Shown here in pieces: positions 35,213 through 44,569 of a stretch of DNA of 64,000 bases. Made by a program: the position numbers and the translations under genes. Numbering within the stretch: the stretch's first letter is position 1; each line of letters starts with the position of its first letter. Origin of the DNA: Fibrobacter sp. UWR2. Lineage in GTDB: Bacteria; Fibrobacterota; Fibrobacteria; Fibrobacterales; Fibrobacteraceae. Location of the stretch: contig NZ_MWQE01000002.1 in NCBI RefSeq assembly GCF_002210285.1, positions 186,001-250,000 of the forward strand, given 5' to 3'. A model generated the notes under the pieces. It ran no database searches. It was not told the origin of the DNA and worked only from the letters and a program-made list of their open reading frames with translations.

Positions 35213-35237
35213 AAAGGTGGTGTTATACCACCTTTTT
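35213..35237 (+). terminator. Palindrome 3 of the Fic region, acting as terminator
   Basis: AAAGGTGGT-GTTAT-ACCACCTTTTT, a perfect stem with T5, five bases after the fic stop. It has all features of an intrinsic terminator and is at the same time a third copy of the Fic-region palindrome. Confidence 0.7.
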
Positions 35238-35390
35238 CACTAAAAAAACGACTTTCCACCCTAATCCAGGTTGGAATATGGGAGATTCCCTGAAAAACGG
35301 TGATTTTGCTCAAATTTGAGGCTTGTGAGCCTGGTTTTGTGTAAAATTTTCGTTCCGACGGCCCTATTTTAAGTTATTTTTAGATTGAAA

Positions 35391-35665
35391 AAAGAGTTTT
35401 GCTCTTGTTCTCCAATCGAAATCTCGACCATTTCTTTGAACGAGGACAAGGCGAACGCTCACGCAGGTATGCCATTTTGCGGTGTGCCTCGGTTTGTCGT
35501 GTCAGCTGTTTGGCTGATTTATGGCCGCATAAGCCAATGACAACAGCCCGTTTGGGGCGTGGGTCGTTTGCGTTTATCGTTCAAGGCTGTCGAGAGCCCC
35601 GATTGGATAGATGCATCGACCTGCGCCTTTTCGTTTTTCAGACAGAAATCGGCAATCCTTGCAGA
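35391..35665 (+). ncRNA. Candidate structured leader RNA, copy B
   Basis: Homologous to 13142-13380. It has the AGAG-N5-CTCT hairpin followed by TGTTC, the GAAAT/ATTTC hairpin, GCGAACGCTCACGC, then after an insertion of about 90 bases GGGGCGTGGGTCGTT, then CTGTCG and GGCAATCC. The CTCACGC/GCGTGGG stem pairs like its counterpart in copy A with different bases. The insertion contains its own inverted repeats (CAGCTGTTTGGCTG and GGCCGCATAAGCC regions). It precedes the AT-rich DUF2971 and GLUG genes. I found no protein-coding signal in 35208-35701 besides the GGAGG of the next gene. Confidence 0.55.
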
Positions 35666-35701
35666 ACCGAGCAAACTCCGTAAGTTGAAGCGGAGGCTGC
35701 G

Positions 35702-36589
35702 ATGGCTGGAACGAAAAATGAAAAGTGCTCAATGGATTTTGTGCCTTTTGATGGTTTAAAAAATTGTTTCGTCAATAGAAATAAAGATAAAATGACGATG
35801 AAATGGTTTGACAGGCCGGATCCGACAATCTCGCGCTATATGCCGTATATTACATTTAAAAAATCCGTAAATGACAATTGTTTGTTATTTGTTTCACCTG
35901 AAAAATGGACCGATCCTTTTGAAAAAATATATCTACACGCGCATTTATCAGGTTTCCCGAACATTAAAGACTTCATTCCTCCGAAAGTGGCTTGTCTGTG
36001 TTTCACGAGACATTTAACCAGAAATTCAGATGCGTTTTGGAAAAGTTTTAAAAAAGATATTAACCAACAACTTGTTAGAGTTGAGTTCTCTTTGAAATCA
36101 TTGCTTGTACAATTATGTTCAAAATTAAAAAATGTACATATATATGTCTCTGCAATTGATTACTCCCTCGAACAACGAAAAATTAAGCAGCCAAGCCTTT
36201 TTCTTCCAAGCATTATTAATCTGAATGATAACAAAAAAATTAACCAAGAAGAATTGTTTATCAAAATGCTCTCATATAAAAGGATGTCATATGAGTATGA
36301 GAACGAAATTAGAATATTTCTTGTCCCTAATGGCAACAAGGAAATTCAATTTCAAGATAATGGGGTTTTTAGAATAAAAGAATTTGACTATGCTGCTGCT
36401 GTGAAAAAAGTATGGATTGAACCGTTTCCTTCAGGATGGATTACCAAAGCGAAAGCTAAAGAGCAAATGCCATTATTATCTAGTCGGATTAATCGATCTG
36501 GTATATATAAAACACAAAAACCTTGCGAGCAAATATTGTTTTCAGATTTAAAAAATGTTGTTTTTGAGGGGGAAAAAGATCATGGTTGA
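35702..36589 (+). CDS. DUF2971 family protein
   Basis: A 295-residue soluble protein. The start is ATG 35702, with GGAGG about nine bases upstream. The family pattern is clear: an early hydrophobic strand, LLFVSPEKWTDPFEKIYL near residue 60, VACLCFTRHLTRNSDAFWKSF near residue 97, then SYKRMSYEYENEIRIFLV near residue 200. DUF2971 proteins are scattered among accessory genes and have no settled function. The gene is AT-rich and overlaps the next one by eight bases. Confidence 0.85.
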   Translation: MAGTKNEKCSMDFVPFDGLKNCFVNRNKDKMTMKWFDRPDPTISRYMPYITFKKSVNDNCLLFVSPEKWTDPFEKIYLHAHLSGFPNIKDFIPPKVACLCFTRHLTRNSDAFWKSFKKDINQQLVRVEFSLKSLLVQLCSKLKNVHIYVSAIDYSLEQRKIKQPSLFLPSIINLNDNKKINQEELFIKMLSYKRMSYEYENEIRIFLVPNGNKEIQFQDNGVFRIKEFDYAAAVKKVWIEPFPSGWITKAKAKEQMPLLSSRINRSGIYKTQKPCEQILFSDLKNVVFEGEKDHG

Positions 36590-39500
36590 AATTCTAAAAA
36601 AAACAATAGCGTTTTTTTATAGCTTTGTCGCGATGGCCTTGGCTGCACCCCACATTTGGGATGGATCCGCAGATGTGTCTTGGTATGAAGACGGAGCCCA
36701 AACATATAATCTGACAACTCCAGAGCAATTGGCAGGGCTGGCAAAGTTAGTAAATAACGGAACATCTGATTTTTCCGGAAAAACAATTTCTCTAGGTGCA
36801 AACATATTCTTGAATGATACAGTAGGAGCTGGCATTGAAACTTGGTATGAAAATGCGCATAGAAATTGGGTTCCCATTGGAACGATAAATCACCCGTTTA
36901 AGGGAGAATTCGACGGACTTGCAGGAAAAAACAACCATAAGATTTATGGGCTTTATATAAAATCAACGTCTTATCATGTGGGGCTTTTCGGTTATACAAG
37001 TGTTGCAAAAATCAGCAATATAGACATTTTAATTGGAAATATTTCGTCTGAAGACGACGATGTTGGAACTTGTGTTGGATACGCATTGATGGGATCGATT
37101 ACAAATGTACATGCCGAAGGAATTAAGGTTAGAGGTGTCGATTATGTGGGAGGACTGACTGGAGATTTTAGTGGAAAAATCAAGAACAGTTCTTTTGTAG
37201 GAAATGTGACTGGACGCAATAACATTGGAGGAATTGCTGGCCGAGCTGTCAGACCTATATCAAAATGTTATTCTAGCGGAATTATAGATGGCGAGGGCAA
37301 TTATGTTGGCGGGATAGCAGGAAGTGCTGCAGGAATAGATTCTGTTTATCATACAGACGGGATTGTGCGTGGGCAACGTTATGTCGGTGGGTTGGTGGGA
37401 AATAGCAGTGGGTCTGTTTTGAATTCTTATTCAAAAGGGAATATTCTCGGAACAGGGGAATATGTTGGTGGCTTGGCGGGCTATGTGAACGGAAATGTTT
37501 CAAATTCTCATTCGGAAGGTAATGTAGCAGGCTTGGGTAATTATGTTGGTGGATTAGTTGGCTTATTGTATATTTCTTATAGTAATTCTCAATCTGTTTC
37601 ATGGGATATTGCTAGAGATTCGTATTCAATCGGAAACGTAAAGGGCGAAAATTATGTTGGTGGGCTTATTGGATTAGATTCTGTTTATCGAAACGCCAGG
37701 AACGATTATGCGCTAACGAGAAAAATTAATGGCGTGAGTGTTATGGGAACCATAGAGGGGAAAAATTATGTTGGAGGAATTGTGGGCAAAATGAGCTATG
37801 GCTATAGTGATAGTTCTTTTTCTTCTAATTTTTATTCAGAAATAGATTCGTGCCATCATGCTAATGGTGAAGTTGTTGGAGTAGGTTACGTTGGCGGTTT
37901 GCTGGGTTATACTTATGGTTCTATATCAAATTCATACTCTGAAGGAAATGTGAAGGGACTAAGCAATTATGTAGGAGGGCTTATTGGATATGGAACGGAT
38001 GTCCAAAAGAGCTATGTGGAGGGTTCCGTAGAGAGCGATTCTAGTTATGTTGGAGGAATTACTGGTTATGCGTCCGGGACAATCGATTCTAGCTCTCATA
38101 TAGGAGGACCCGTTAAAGGATTTGGTTTTGTTGGAGGCTTAACGGGTTCAGCAAAAACCATTTTAAACAGTTTTTCTGAAGGAAACGTGTTTGGGAGAGG
38201 GGATTATGTAGGGGGGCTTGTTGGATTTGTAGAAGGCATTCAGAAAAGTTATGTAAAAGGGGCCGTTGAAAGCGATTCAAGTTATGTGGGCGGACTTGCA
38301 GGTTATGTGACAGGGACAAATGATTCTAATTATCATATAGGTGGAAATGTTAGAGGTTTTAGCTATGTTGGCGGATTACTTGGTTATGCAACAAATGGCG
38401 TTTTTAATTCTCATTCAGAAGGTAATGTAACGGGATTGGGTAATTATGTTGGCGGATTACTTGGTTATGTCGCAAGCGACGTTTTTAATTCTCATTCAGA
38501 AGGTAATGTAACTGGGTTGGGTAATTATGTTGGAGGCTTAATTGGGTTGCACTATTGCCTTTACGAAGGTTTCGAACCACAAACATGGCGTATTGCTCCA
38601 AATTCGTATTCTGTTGGAAATGTAAAAGGTGGCGATTATGTCGGGGGACTTATTGGATTAGATTCTGTTTACCGTAATGTCCAAAATACATACACGTTGA
38701 CAAGATATTTTAATGGAGTAAGCATGCGAGGATCCGTTGAAGGAAATTCATATGTTGGCGGAATTGTGGGCAAAATGAATTTTGGTTATCGATATAGTTC
38801 TGCGTCTTCGGACTCTTATTATAAATCAGAAATTGATTCGTGCCATCATACCGATGGTGATGTGGCTGGATTGAATTATATTGGAGGGTTGGCTGGTTAT
38901 ATTAAAGGCCCTGTGTTAAATTCATCTTTTGAAGGGAATGTGAATGGTTTGGGAAATTATGTAGGTGGACTTGTTGGAGTTGGGACTGATATTCGAAAGA
39001 GTTATGTGAAAGGTTCTGTTGAAAGTGATTCTAGTTACGTTGGTGGAGTTGCGGGAAAAGCGACAGGAGTTGATTCTGCTTATCATATAGGAGGCGATGT
39101 TGGTGGCTTTAGGTATGTTGGTGGATTGGCTGGTTCTACGACTAGCGATGTTTTGAATTCTTATTCTGAAGGAAATGTAAAAGGAAAAGGAAATTATGTA
39201 GGTGGACTTGTTGGAGTTGGGACTGATATTCGAAAGAGTTATGTGAAAGGTTCTGTTGAAAGTGATTCTAGTTACGTTGGCGGAGTTGCGGGAAGAGCGA
39301 CAGGAGTTGATTCCGCTTATCATATAGAAGGCGATGTTAGTGGCTTTAGATATGTTGGTGGATTGGCTGGTTCTACGACTAGTGATGTTTTGAATTCTTA
39401 TTCTGAAGGAAATGTAAAAGGAAAAGGGAATTATGTAGGTGGGCTTGTCGGATATGGAAAGATCATAAAAAAAAGTCATGCGAAAGGTTCTGTAATCGGG

Positions 39501-42500
39501 CAAAACAACTATGTTGGAGGAATTACGGGCTATTCGACAGGAACGATTGATGAAGTTCAACAAATAGATGGTAACGTTAGTGGATTGAGCTATGTTGGCG
39601 GCTTGGTTGGGTATACGACTGCTAATTTGTCTAATTCAATTGCTGCAGGGAGTGTAACGGGTGTCGGAGATTATGTAGGAGGATTAATTGGGTTGTATTA
39701 TTCTCGTCATGCAAGCTCTTCTGCACAAACATGGAATGTTGTATCAAATTCAACTTATACAGGAAGCGTAAAGGGGGCTAATTATGTTGGTGGACTTGTT
39801 GGATTGGATTCCGTTTATCGCGATGTCGATAATAAAGTCGTTTTAACTAGGAATTTTAAAAGTGTTCATATGCAAGGATCTGTTGAAGGTCTATCCTATG
39901 TTGGTGGAATTGTAGGTAAAATGAACTACGGCTATAAGTACGATTCAGATTCGTTAAGTTCATATTATAAGTCAGAAATTGATTCGTGTTATCATATTGA
40001 TGGGGATGTAATTGGGACAAATTATGTGGGCGGTTTATCAGGATCTATTTACGGATTTTTGTCAAATTCTTATTCTGAAGGAAATGTGAGGGGTGATGGC
40101 AATTATGTTGGCGGACTTGTTGGGTATGGAAAATACAAAATAAGAAAAAGCTATGTTGATGGATACGTTGTCGGAAATTCTGATTATGTAGGTGGCTTGG
40201 TTGGATATATGGGTGGGCAGGTAAATCACACTGATTATGGTGTTGACTCCTCTTATCATATTGGAGGTAATGTGAGTGGTCGCGATTACATTGGCGGTTT
40301 GGTTGGTTATGCGTCTAGTAATGTGTACAAATCTCGTTCTGAAGGAGATGTAAGGGGTACTGGAAAATATGTTGGTGGGCTTGTTGGATTTGGTGAAAAT
40401 GAAATGAGAGTGCGTTCATGTGATGCTGTGGGCTCTGTTTCAAGTGATTCTAGTTATGTTGGTGGTTTAATTGGCTATACGACAGGAACTATTTATTTAT
40501 CTAGTCATATAGGAGGAAGTGTAAGTGGACATGATTATGTTGGTGGCTTAACGGGATGCTTAATGAGTGATGTGTCAAATTCTAATTCCGAAGGAGATGT
40601 GGTCGCCACAGGAAATTATGTCGGTGGATTAGTTGGGTATATGGCAGGTGATGTATCAGATTCTCACTCAGAGGGGAATGTTTCTGCTATAGGAAATTAT
40701 GTTGGTGGTTTAGTTGGTATGTATTATCGCGAATGTAAGTCAACTAACCAGTCAATATGGAATATTGCGTCAAATTCACATTCTAGCGGAAATGTAAAAG
40801 GTGGTAACTATGTCGGTGGTCTCATTGGATTGGATTCTATTTATTTCTCTTCTAACCAGACATATTATAGCGGAACGTTAACAAGAAAAGTAAACAATGC
40901 GGTACTTCAAGGTTCTGTGGAAGGAAAAAAATATGTTGGAGGAATTGTTGGTAAAATGAATTATGGTTACCGGAATTCTTCCTTCTCCTCACCATCTTAT
41001 TACAAATCAGAACTTAATTCATGCGAGCATACACATGGAGATGTGGTAGGATTGAGTTATGTGGGCGGTTTGGTGGGCTATACTTATGGCTCTATATCGG
41101 ATTCACATTCAGATGGAAATGTGGTTGGTGACTCTAATTATATCGGTGGTTTAGCAGGAGCTATAGCGGGAAGACTTGTTTTTTCCTACCATACTGGAGA
41201 AAAGGTGATTGGACGTGATTTCGTTGGTGGTGTGGCAGGTTCTGCGAACGTGATTCGAAATAGTTATGCGATTATGCCTTTTGTTATGGGACGTAATAAT
41301 GTTGGAGGTTTGTCTGGATATGCAACCGATTCTGTTTATGCATCATATTTTGAAGGCGACACCGTCATGGGAACTTTTGAAGTTGGCGGTCTTGTTGGAA
41401 AAACTCTATCGGCTGTTGTTCGTTCGTATTCAACAACAAATGTCAAAGGTGATGACAATGTAGGTGGACTTGTTGGTAGCGCTGATTGGCATATATCTGA
41501 TTCATATGCGTTAGGAAATGTTGTTGGTGATATTGACCATTCATCGACTGGTAATGATAATTTGGGGGGACTTGTAGGCTATCAATATGCTGGATCAATA
41601 AGCAACTCTATGGCACTCGGTAATGTTTCTGGTACTACCAAATTGGGTGGGCTTGTTGGTCGCTTTGATGGAAAAAGTATATCGAAATCTTATGCAAATG
41701 GTGATGTGACTGGCGATTATTATGGAAATCCTGCTGACGAAATGGGCAATTATTATATAGGTGGTTTGGTTGGCTACGCAAAGGGGACCTTTACAGAAAC
41801 GTATGCAAGTGGGGCTGTGCGGGGAATTAAAGAGGATCCTGTTTATACGGGTTGCATTGTTGGATATGTGAATGGTTCTTTGAGTATCACAAATTCATAT
41901 TATGATAAAACTAAATGTGATTTGGGTGCAGATGGTGGGGAAAATGCAGCTTCCATTTCTGGGGTCGTTGGAAAAACAACTGCAGAAATGTACAATCAAT
42001 CTACTTTTGAAAACTGGGATTTTGTTGATACGTGGAAAATGATGAGTCAATCGTATCCTTTTTTACAAATATATGCTAATTCCTTGGTCAATGCTGTCGT
42101 GACAACGGAATCGCTAGATGGATTTGTCTATGATGGTCTGCCCAAGACTCCTCAGGTGACAATGGTGAGTCTTTTTGGGGGAATTTTGACGCAAGGAGTT
42201 GATTATTCCGTTAATTATGTTAACAATAGCGAATCGGGCTCTGCAAATATAAGTGTATGCGGCCATTACCCATATGGAGGCTGTAAAAATATTCCATTTG
42301 AAATCGCCCCCCTTGTGATTGAACCGTCTATCGCCACTATTGAAAATGTTGTTTATACCGGGTATCCCTTGACCCCTAAAGTTTCTGTCAATAATGGCGA
42401 AAATATTCTTGCAATAACCGATTACACTGTTGAATACAAAGATAATATAAATGCCGGAAAAGCGATGGCATTCGTACATTTGAAGGGGAATTATAGTGGC

Positions 42501-44243
42501 TCGGGATCCCAAACATTTACAATAGAAAAAGCAACGCCTGTTATTAATCAAATGCCAATGGCAAGCGATATTCCTGCTGGACAACAACTTGGTTCGTCAG
42601 AATTATTAGGGGGTGCCGCTAATGTTGAAGGTGTTTTCATATGGGAAACTCCTCAAATGACGCCTTTATCTGAAAATGACGGCTATGTTGTGGCGTTTGT
42701 GCCTATTGATACCGTTGATTATAATTCGGTTGAATTTGTGGTGCCGCTTATTGTCCGTGATGCAGCAAGCGTTGTTGTTCGCGTGAATGGTGCAGTTCTT
42801 GATAGCATGGTTGTTATAAAGGGGGGTAGTTACACATTGCCTGTGCTTCCTGATAGCATAGGTTATTCATTTGTAGGATTTTATAATGGTGATTTAAAAG
42901 TCGGCGATTCAGGAGACGAAATCATCGTGAATGAAAACACGGTTGTTGAGGCCGTTTATGAGATAAAAACTTTTGTTGTGAGATTTGTAAATAATGACAT
43001 GGAATTACAATCTGAAGAATTGTCATATGGAACGCTCCCTACATATAAGGGTAGTGAACCTGTAAAGATGGCAACGGCGCAATATACCTACATATTCAAA
43101 GGTTGGGATCCTGCTATTTCATCTGTTGCAGAACCTGCGATTTATATGGCTGTATTTGATAGCGTCGTAAATAAGTATGAAGTACTTTTCAAGGATTACG
43201 ATGGCTCAATTTTGAAAGATGCTGTTCAATATGATTATGGAACATCTTCGGCAAGTATTGTTAAACCGATAAATCCGACAAGACAAGAAACAGCAAAATA
43301 CACCTACACATTTAAGAGATGGAACCCAACTCTTGCAGATGTAACGGGAAATACCGTTTACACCGCCGAATATGACAGCACTATTCGAGATTATCAGGTT
43401 GTCTTTGTCAATGGCAATGAAGAACTTCAATCGGAAACTGTTGCATATGGAGAAATTCCTACGTATAATGGCGTAGAACCATCTAAACCGGAAACAGCTC
43501 AGCATGCTTACATATTCAAGGACTGGGCTCCTGTAATTACGCCGGTGACGGGTAATGTGACCTATACCGCTGTTTATGATTCCATTATTAATAAGTATGA
43601 CGTGATGTTTATGGATTATAAGGGAATGGTGCTATCACATTCGACTTATGCTTATGGTACGGATGCTTCGCAGATTGCGAAACCCGACAACCCAAAGAGA
43701 GATACGACTGCTAAGTATATTTACACGTTTAAGGGATGGACTCCGTCGGTTACATCGGTAACGGATAATGCTACCTACACAGCCGTGTTCGACAGCACGC
43801 TTAGAAAATATAGCGTATCCTTTGTATCAGACGGGTCCGTTTTGGAAACAGTCGATGTTGTTTACGGAGAAACTCCCAAATATTCAGGTGAAACGCCTAC
43901 AAAGCCTTCGAGTAAATCCTATTCTTATGAATTTGCTGGATGGTCACCGAAACTTGGTCCGGTCGAAAAAGATTTGATATACACTGCGGTTTTCGATAGC
44001 ACTGTGATAACTGGGATTGCTGATGTGCACTTTGCCAATCAGGGACTGTCTGTGAAGGCCGTGAATCGAAACATCCAAATTTCGACTGCGACAATCGGTT
44101 CTGCATACGTGATTTTTGATATGCAGGGGCGGGTGCTGCGAAAAGGACGTGTTGATTCGGTAAACTTTAATATTGTGATGCCGATTGCGGGTAATTACTT
44201 GGTAAAGATCGGAAATCAGTTGCGGCATATCAGCGTAAAATAA
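36582..44243 (+). CDS. Giant GLUG-repeat surface protein with T9SS-like tail
   Basis: A 2553-residue exported protein (signal MVEILKKTIAFFYSFVAMALA; GAGGGGG before ATG 36582). From about residue 150 to 1790 it carries around fifty GLUG-type motifs of the form NYVGGLVGY, each followed by NSYSEGNVKG-like strands, forming a long right-handed beta-solenoid. Four higher-order cassettes each contain GLIGLDSVYRN and an EIDSCHH segment. After two MBG/YDG-like sandwiches come about five InlB/Flg_new-type repeats of 70 residues (YTYTFKRWNPTL, TAVFDS). The last 75 residues resemble a type IX secretion sorting domain (YVIFDMQGRVLRKGR, GNYLVKIG, ISVK). Likely an adhesin or surface fibre. It is AT-rich compared with the flanks. 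Confidence 0.88.
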   Translation: MVEILKKTIAFFYSFVAMALAAPHIWDGSADVSWYEDGAQTYNLTTPEQLAGLAKLVNNGTSDFSGKTISLGANIFLNDTVGAGIETWYENAHRNWVPIGTINHPFKGEFDGLAGKNNHKIYGLYIKSTSYHVGLFGYTSVAKISNIDILIGNISSEDDDVGTCVGYALMGSITNVHAEGIKVRGVDYVGGLTGDFSGKIKNSSFVGNVTGRNNIGGIAGRAVRPISKCYSSGIIDGEGNYVGGIAGSAAGIDSVYHTDGIVRGQRYVGGLVGNSSGSVLNSYSKGNILGTGEYVGGLAGYVNGNVSNSHSEGNVAGLGNYVGGLVGLLYISYSNSQSVSWDIARDSYSIGNVKGENYVGGLIGLDSVYRNARNDYALTRKINGVSVMGTIEGKNYVGGIVGKMSYGYSDSSFSSNFYSEIDSCHHANGEVVGVGYVGGLLGYTYGSISNSYSEGNVKGLSNYVGGLIGYGTDVQKSYVEGSVESDSSYVGGITGYASGTIDSSSHIGGPVKGFGFVGGLTGSAKTILNSFSEGNVFGRGDYVGGLVGFVEGIQKSYVKGAVESDSSYVGGLAGYVTGTNDSNYHIGGNVRGFSYVGGLLGYATNGVFNSHSEGNVTGLGNYVGGLLGYVASDVFNSHSEGNVTGLGNYVGGLIGLHYCLYEGFEPQTWRIAPNSYSVGNVKGGDYVGGLIGLDSVYRNVQNTYTLTRYFNGVSMRGSVEGNSYVGGIVGKMNFGYRYSSASSDSYYKSEIDSCHHTDGDVAGLNYIGGLAGYIKGPVLNSSFEGNVNGLGNYVGGLVGVGTDIRKSYVKGSVESDSSYVGGVAGKATGVDSAYHIGGDVGGFRYVGGLAGSTTSDVLNSYSEGNVKGKGNYVGGLVGVGTDIRKSYVKGSVESDSSYVGGVAGRATGVDSAYHIEGDVSGFRYVGGLAGSTTSDVLNSYSEGNVKGKGNYVGGLVGYGKIIKKSHAKGSVIGQNNYVGGITGYSTGTIDEVQQIDGNVSGLSYVGGLVGYTTANLSNSIAAGSVTGVGDYVGGLIGLYYSRHASSSAQTWNVVSNSTYTGSVKGANYVGGLVGLDSVYRDVDNKVVLTRNFKSVHMQGSVEGLSYVGGIVGKMNYGYKYDSDSLSSYYKSEIDSCYHIDGDVIGTNYVGGLSGSIYGFLSNSYSEGNVRGDGNYVGGLVGYGKYKIRKSYVDGYVVGNSDYVGGLVGYMGGQVNHTDYGVDSSYHIGGNVSGRDYIGGLVGYASSNVYKSRSEGDVRGTGKYVGGLVGFGENEMRVRSCDAVGSVSSDSSYVGGLIGYTTGTIYLSSHIGGSVSGHDYVGGLTGCLMSDVSNSNSEGDVVATGNYVGGLVGYMAGDVSDSHSEGNVSAIGNYVGGLVGMYYRECKSTNQSIWNIASNSHSSGNVKGGNYVGGLIGLDSIYFSSNQTYYSGTLTRKVNNAVLQGSVEGKKYVGGIVGKMNYGYRNSSFSSPSYYKSELNSCEHTHGDVVGLSYVGGLVGYTYGSISDSHSDGNVVGDSNYIGGLAGAIAGRLVFSYHTGEKVIGRDFVGGVAGSANVIRNSYAIMPFVMGRNNVGGLSGYATDSVYASYFEGDTVMGTFEVGGLVGKTLSAVVRSYSTTNVKGDDNVGGLVGSADWHISDSYALGNVVGDIDHSSTGNDNLGGLVGYQYAGSISNSMALGNVSGTTKLGGLVGRFDGKSISKSYANGDVTGDYYGNPADEMGNYYIGGLVGYAKGTFTETYASGAVRGIKEDPVYTGCIVGYVNGSLSITNSYYDKTKCDLGADGGENAASISGVVGKTTAEMYNQSTFENWDFVDTWKMMSQSYPFLQIYANSLVNAVVTTESLDGFVYDGLPKTPQVTMVSLFGGILTQGVDYSVNYVNNSESGSANISVCGHYPYGGCKNIPFEIAPLVIEPSIATIENVVYTGYPLTPKVSVNNGENILAITDYTVEYKDNINAGKAMAFVHLKGNYSGSGSQTFTIEKATPVINQMPMASDIPAGQQLGSSELLGGAANVEGVFIWETPQMTPLSENDGYVVAFVPIDTVDYNSVEFVVPLIVRDAASVVVRVNGAVLDSMVVIKGGSYTLPVLPDSIGYSFVGFYNGDLKVGDSGDEIIVNENTVVEAVYEIKTFVVRFVNNDMELQSEELSYGTLPTYKGSEPVKMATAQYTYIFKGWDPAISSVAEPAIYMAVFDSVVNKYEVLFKDYDGSILKDAVQYDYGTSSASIVKPINPTRQETAKYTYTFKRWNPTLADVTGNTVYTAEYDSTIRDYQVVFVNGNEELQSETVAYGEIPTYNGVEPSKPETAQHAYIFKDWAPVITPVTGNVTYTAVYDSIINKYDVMFMDYKGMVLSHSTYAYGTDASQIAKPDNPKRDTTAKYIYTFKGWTPSVTSVTDNATYTAVFDSTLRKYSVSFVSDGSVLETVDVVYGETPKYSGETPTKPSSKSYSYEFAGWSPKLGPVEKDLIYTAVFDSTVITGIADVHFANQGLSVKAVNRNIQISTATIGSAYVIFDMQGRVLRKGRVDSVNFNIVMPIAGNYLVKIGNQLRHISVK
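38961..39434 (+). repeat. Two tandem 237-base repeats inside the GLUG gene
   Basis: The units start at 38961 and 39198 and are nearly identical. Each encodes 79 residues (GVGTDIRKSYVKGSVES through NSYSEGNVKGKG). A third unit at 39435 keeps the 237-base period but has diverged. The near identity of the first two indicates recent duplication or slippage, so the repeat number may vary between strains. Confidence 0.85.
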
Positions 44244-44260
44244 CTGATTTTAGCAAAAAA

Positions 44261-44292
44261 CGCCCCTGCTCAGAGCTACTTGAGCGGGGGCG
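44261..44292 (-). terminator. Strong GC hairpin after the GLUG gene
   Basis: CGCCCCTGCTCA pairs with TTGAGCGGGGGCG around a short loop. The T-run lies on the minus-strand side (GGGGCGTTTTTTGC), so by the classical rule it stops leftward transcription. On the plus strand it may still act as a weak terminator for the giant gene. Confidence 0.6.
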
Positions 44293-44381
44293 CAATCGTT
44301 CCCAAAGAGACACAAGGAGGGAATTGGATTTTTGCTTCAACCAGACAAGTCCGGGTCCAAAAGCTATGGCAACAATTGGAA

Positions 44382-44554
44382 TTAGACTTGTCTAACTAAA
44401 AGTTAGATAAATCTAACTGCAAAAACAAGGGCAAAAACGCTAAAATAGTGTAAATTTTCCGTTTCAAAGTTAGATTTGTCTAAAAAAGTATGGCTCTTGT
44501 AATATTTTTAGCCTTGCCTAATTAGTTTTATTAAACTATATTAGCCTCGTCTAA
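44382..44554 (+). promoter_or_regulatory. Five DtxR-type iron boxes before DtxR-FeoAB operon 1
   Basis: Sites of the form TTAG-N6-CTAA: TTAGACTTGTCTAA (44382), TTAGATAAATCTAA (44403), TTAGATTTGTCTAA (44470), TTAGCCTTGCCTAA (44508) and TTAGCCTCGTCTAA (44541). The first two are palindromes apart from the two central bases. They match the general IdeR/DtxR/MntR box style and surround the promoter of the regulator gene that begins at 44570, so autorepression by iron is likely. The remaining bases of 44293-44381 show nothing else. Confidence 0.75.
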
Positions 44555-44569
44555 ATAAGGCTGGTTGAT

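Noticed and set aside
36582-44243. Regularly spaced DNA repeats that could suggest a CRISPR array
   Set aside because: The repeats are in frame, of variable length, continuous with protein motifs and without unique spacers. They encode GLUG repeats.
44261-44292. GC hairpin as a classical plus-strand terminator of the giant gene
   Set aside because: The T-run is on the other strand side, so by the usual rule it terminates leftward transcription. Kept with that orientation noted.
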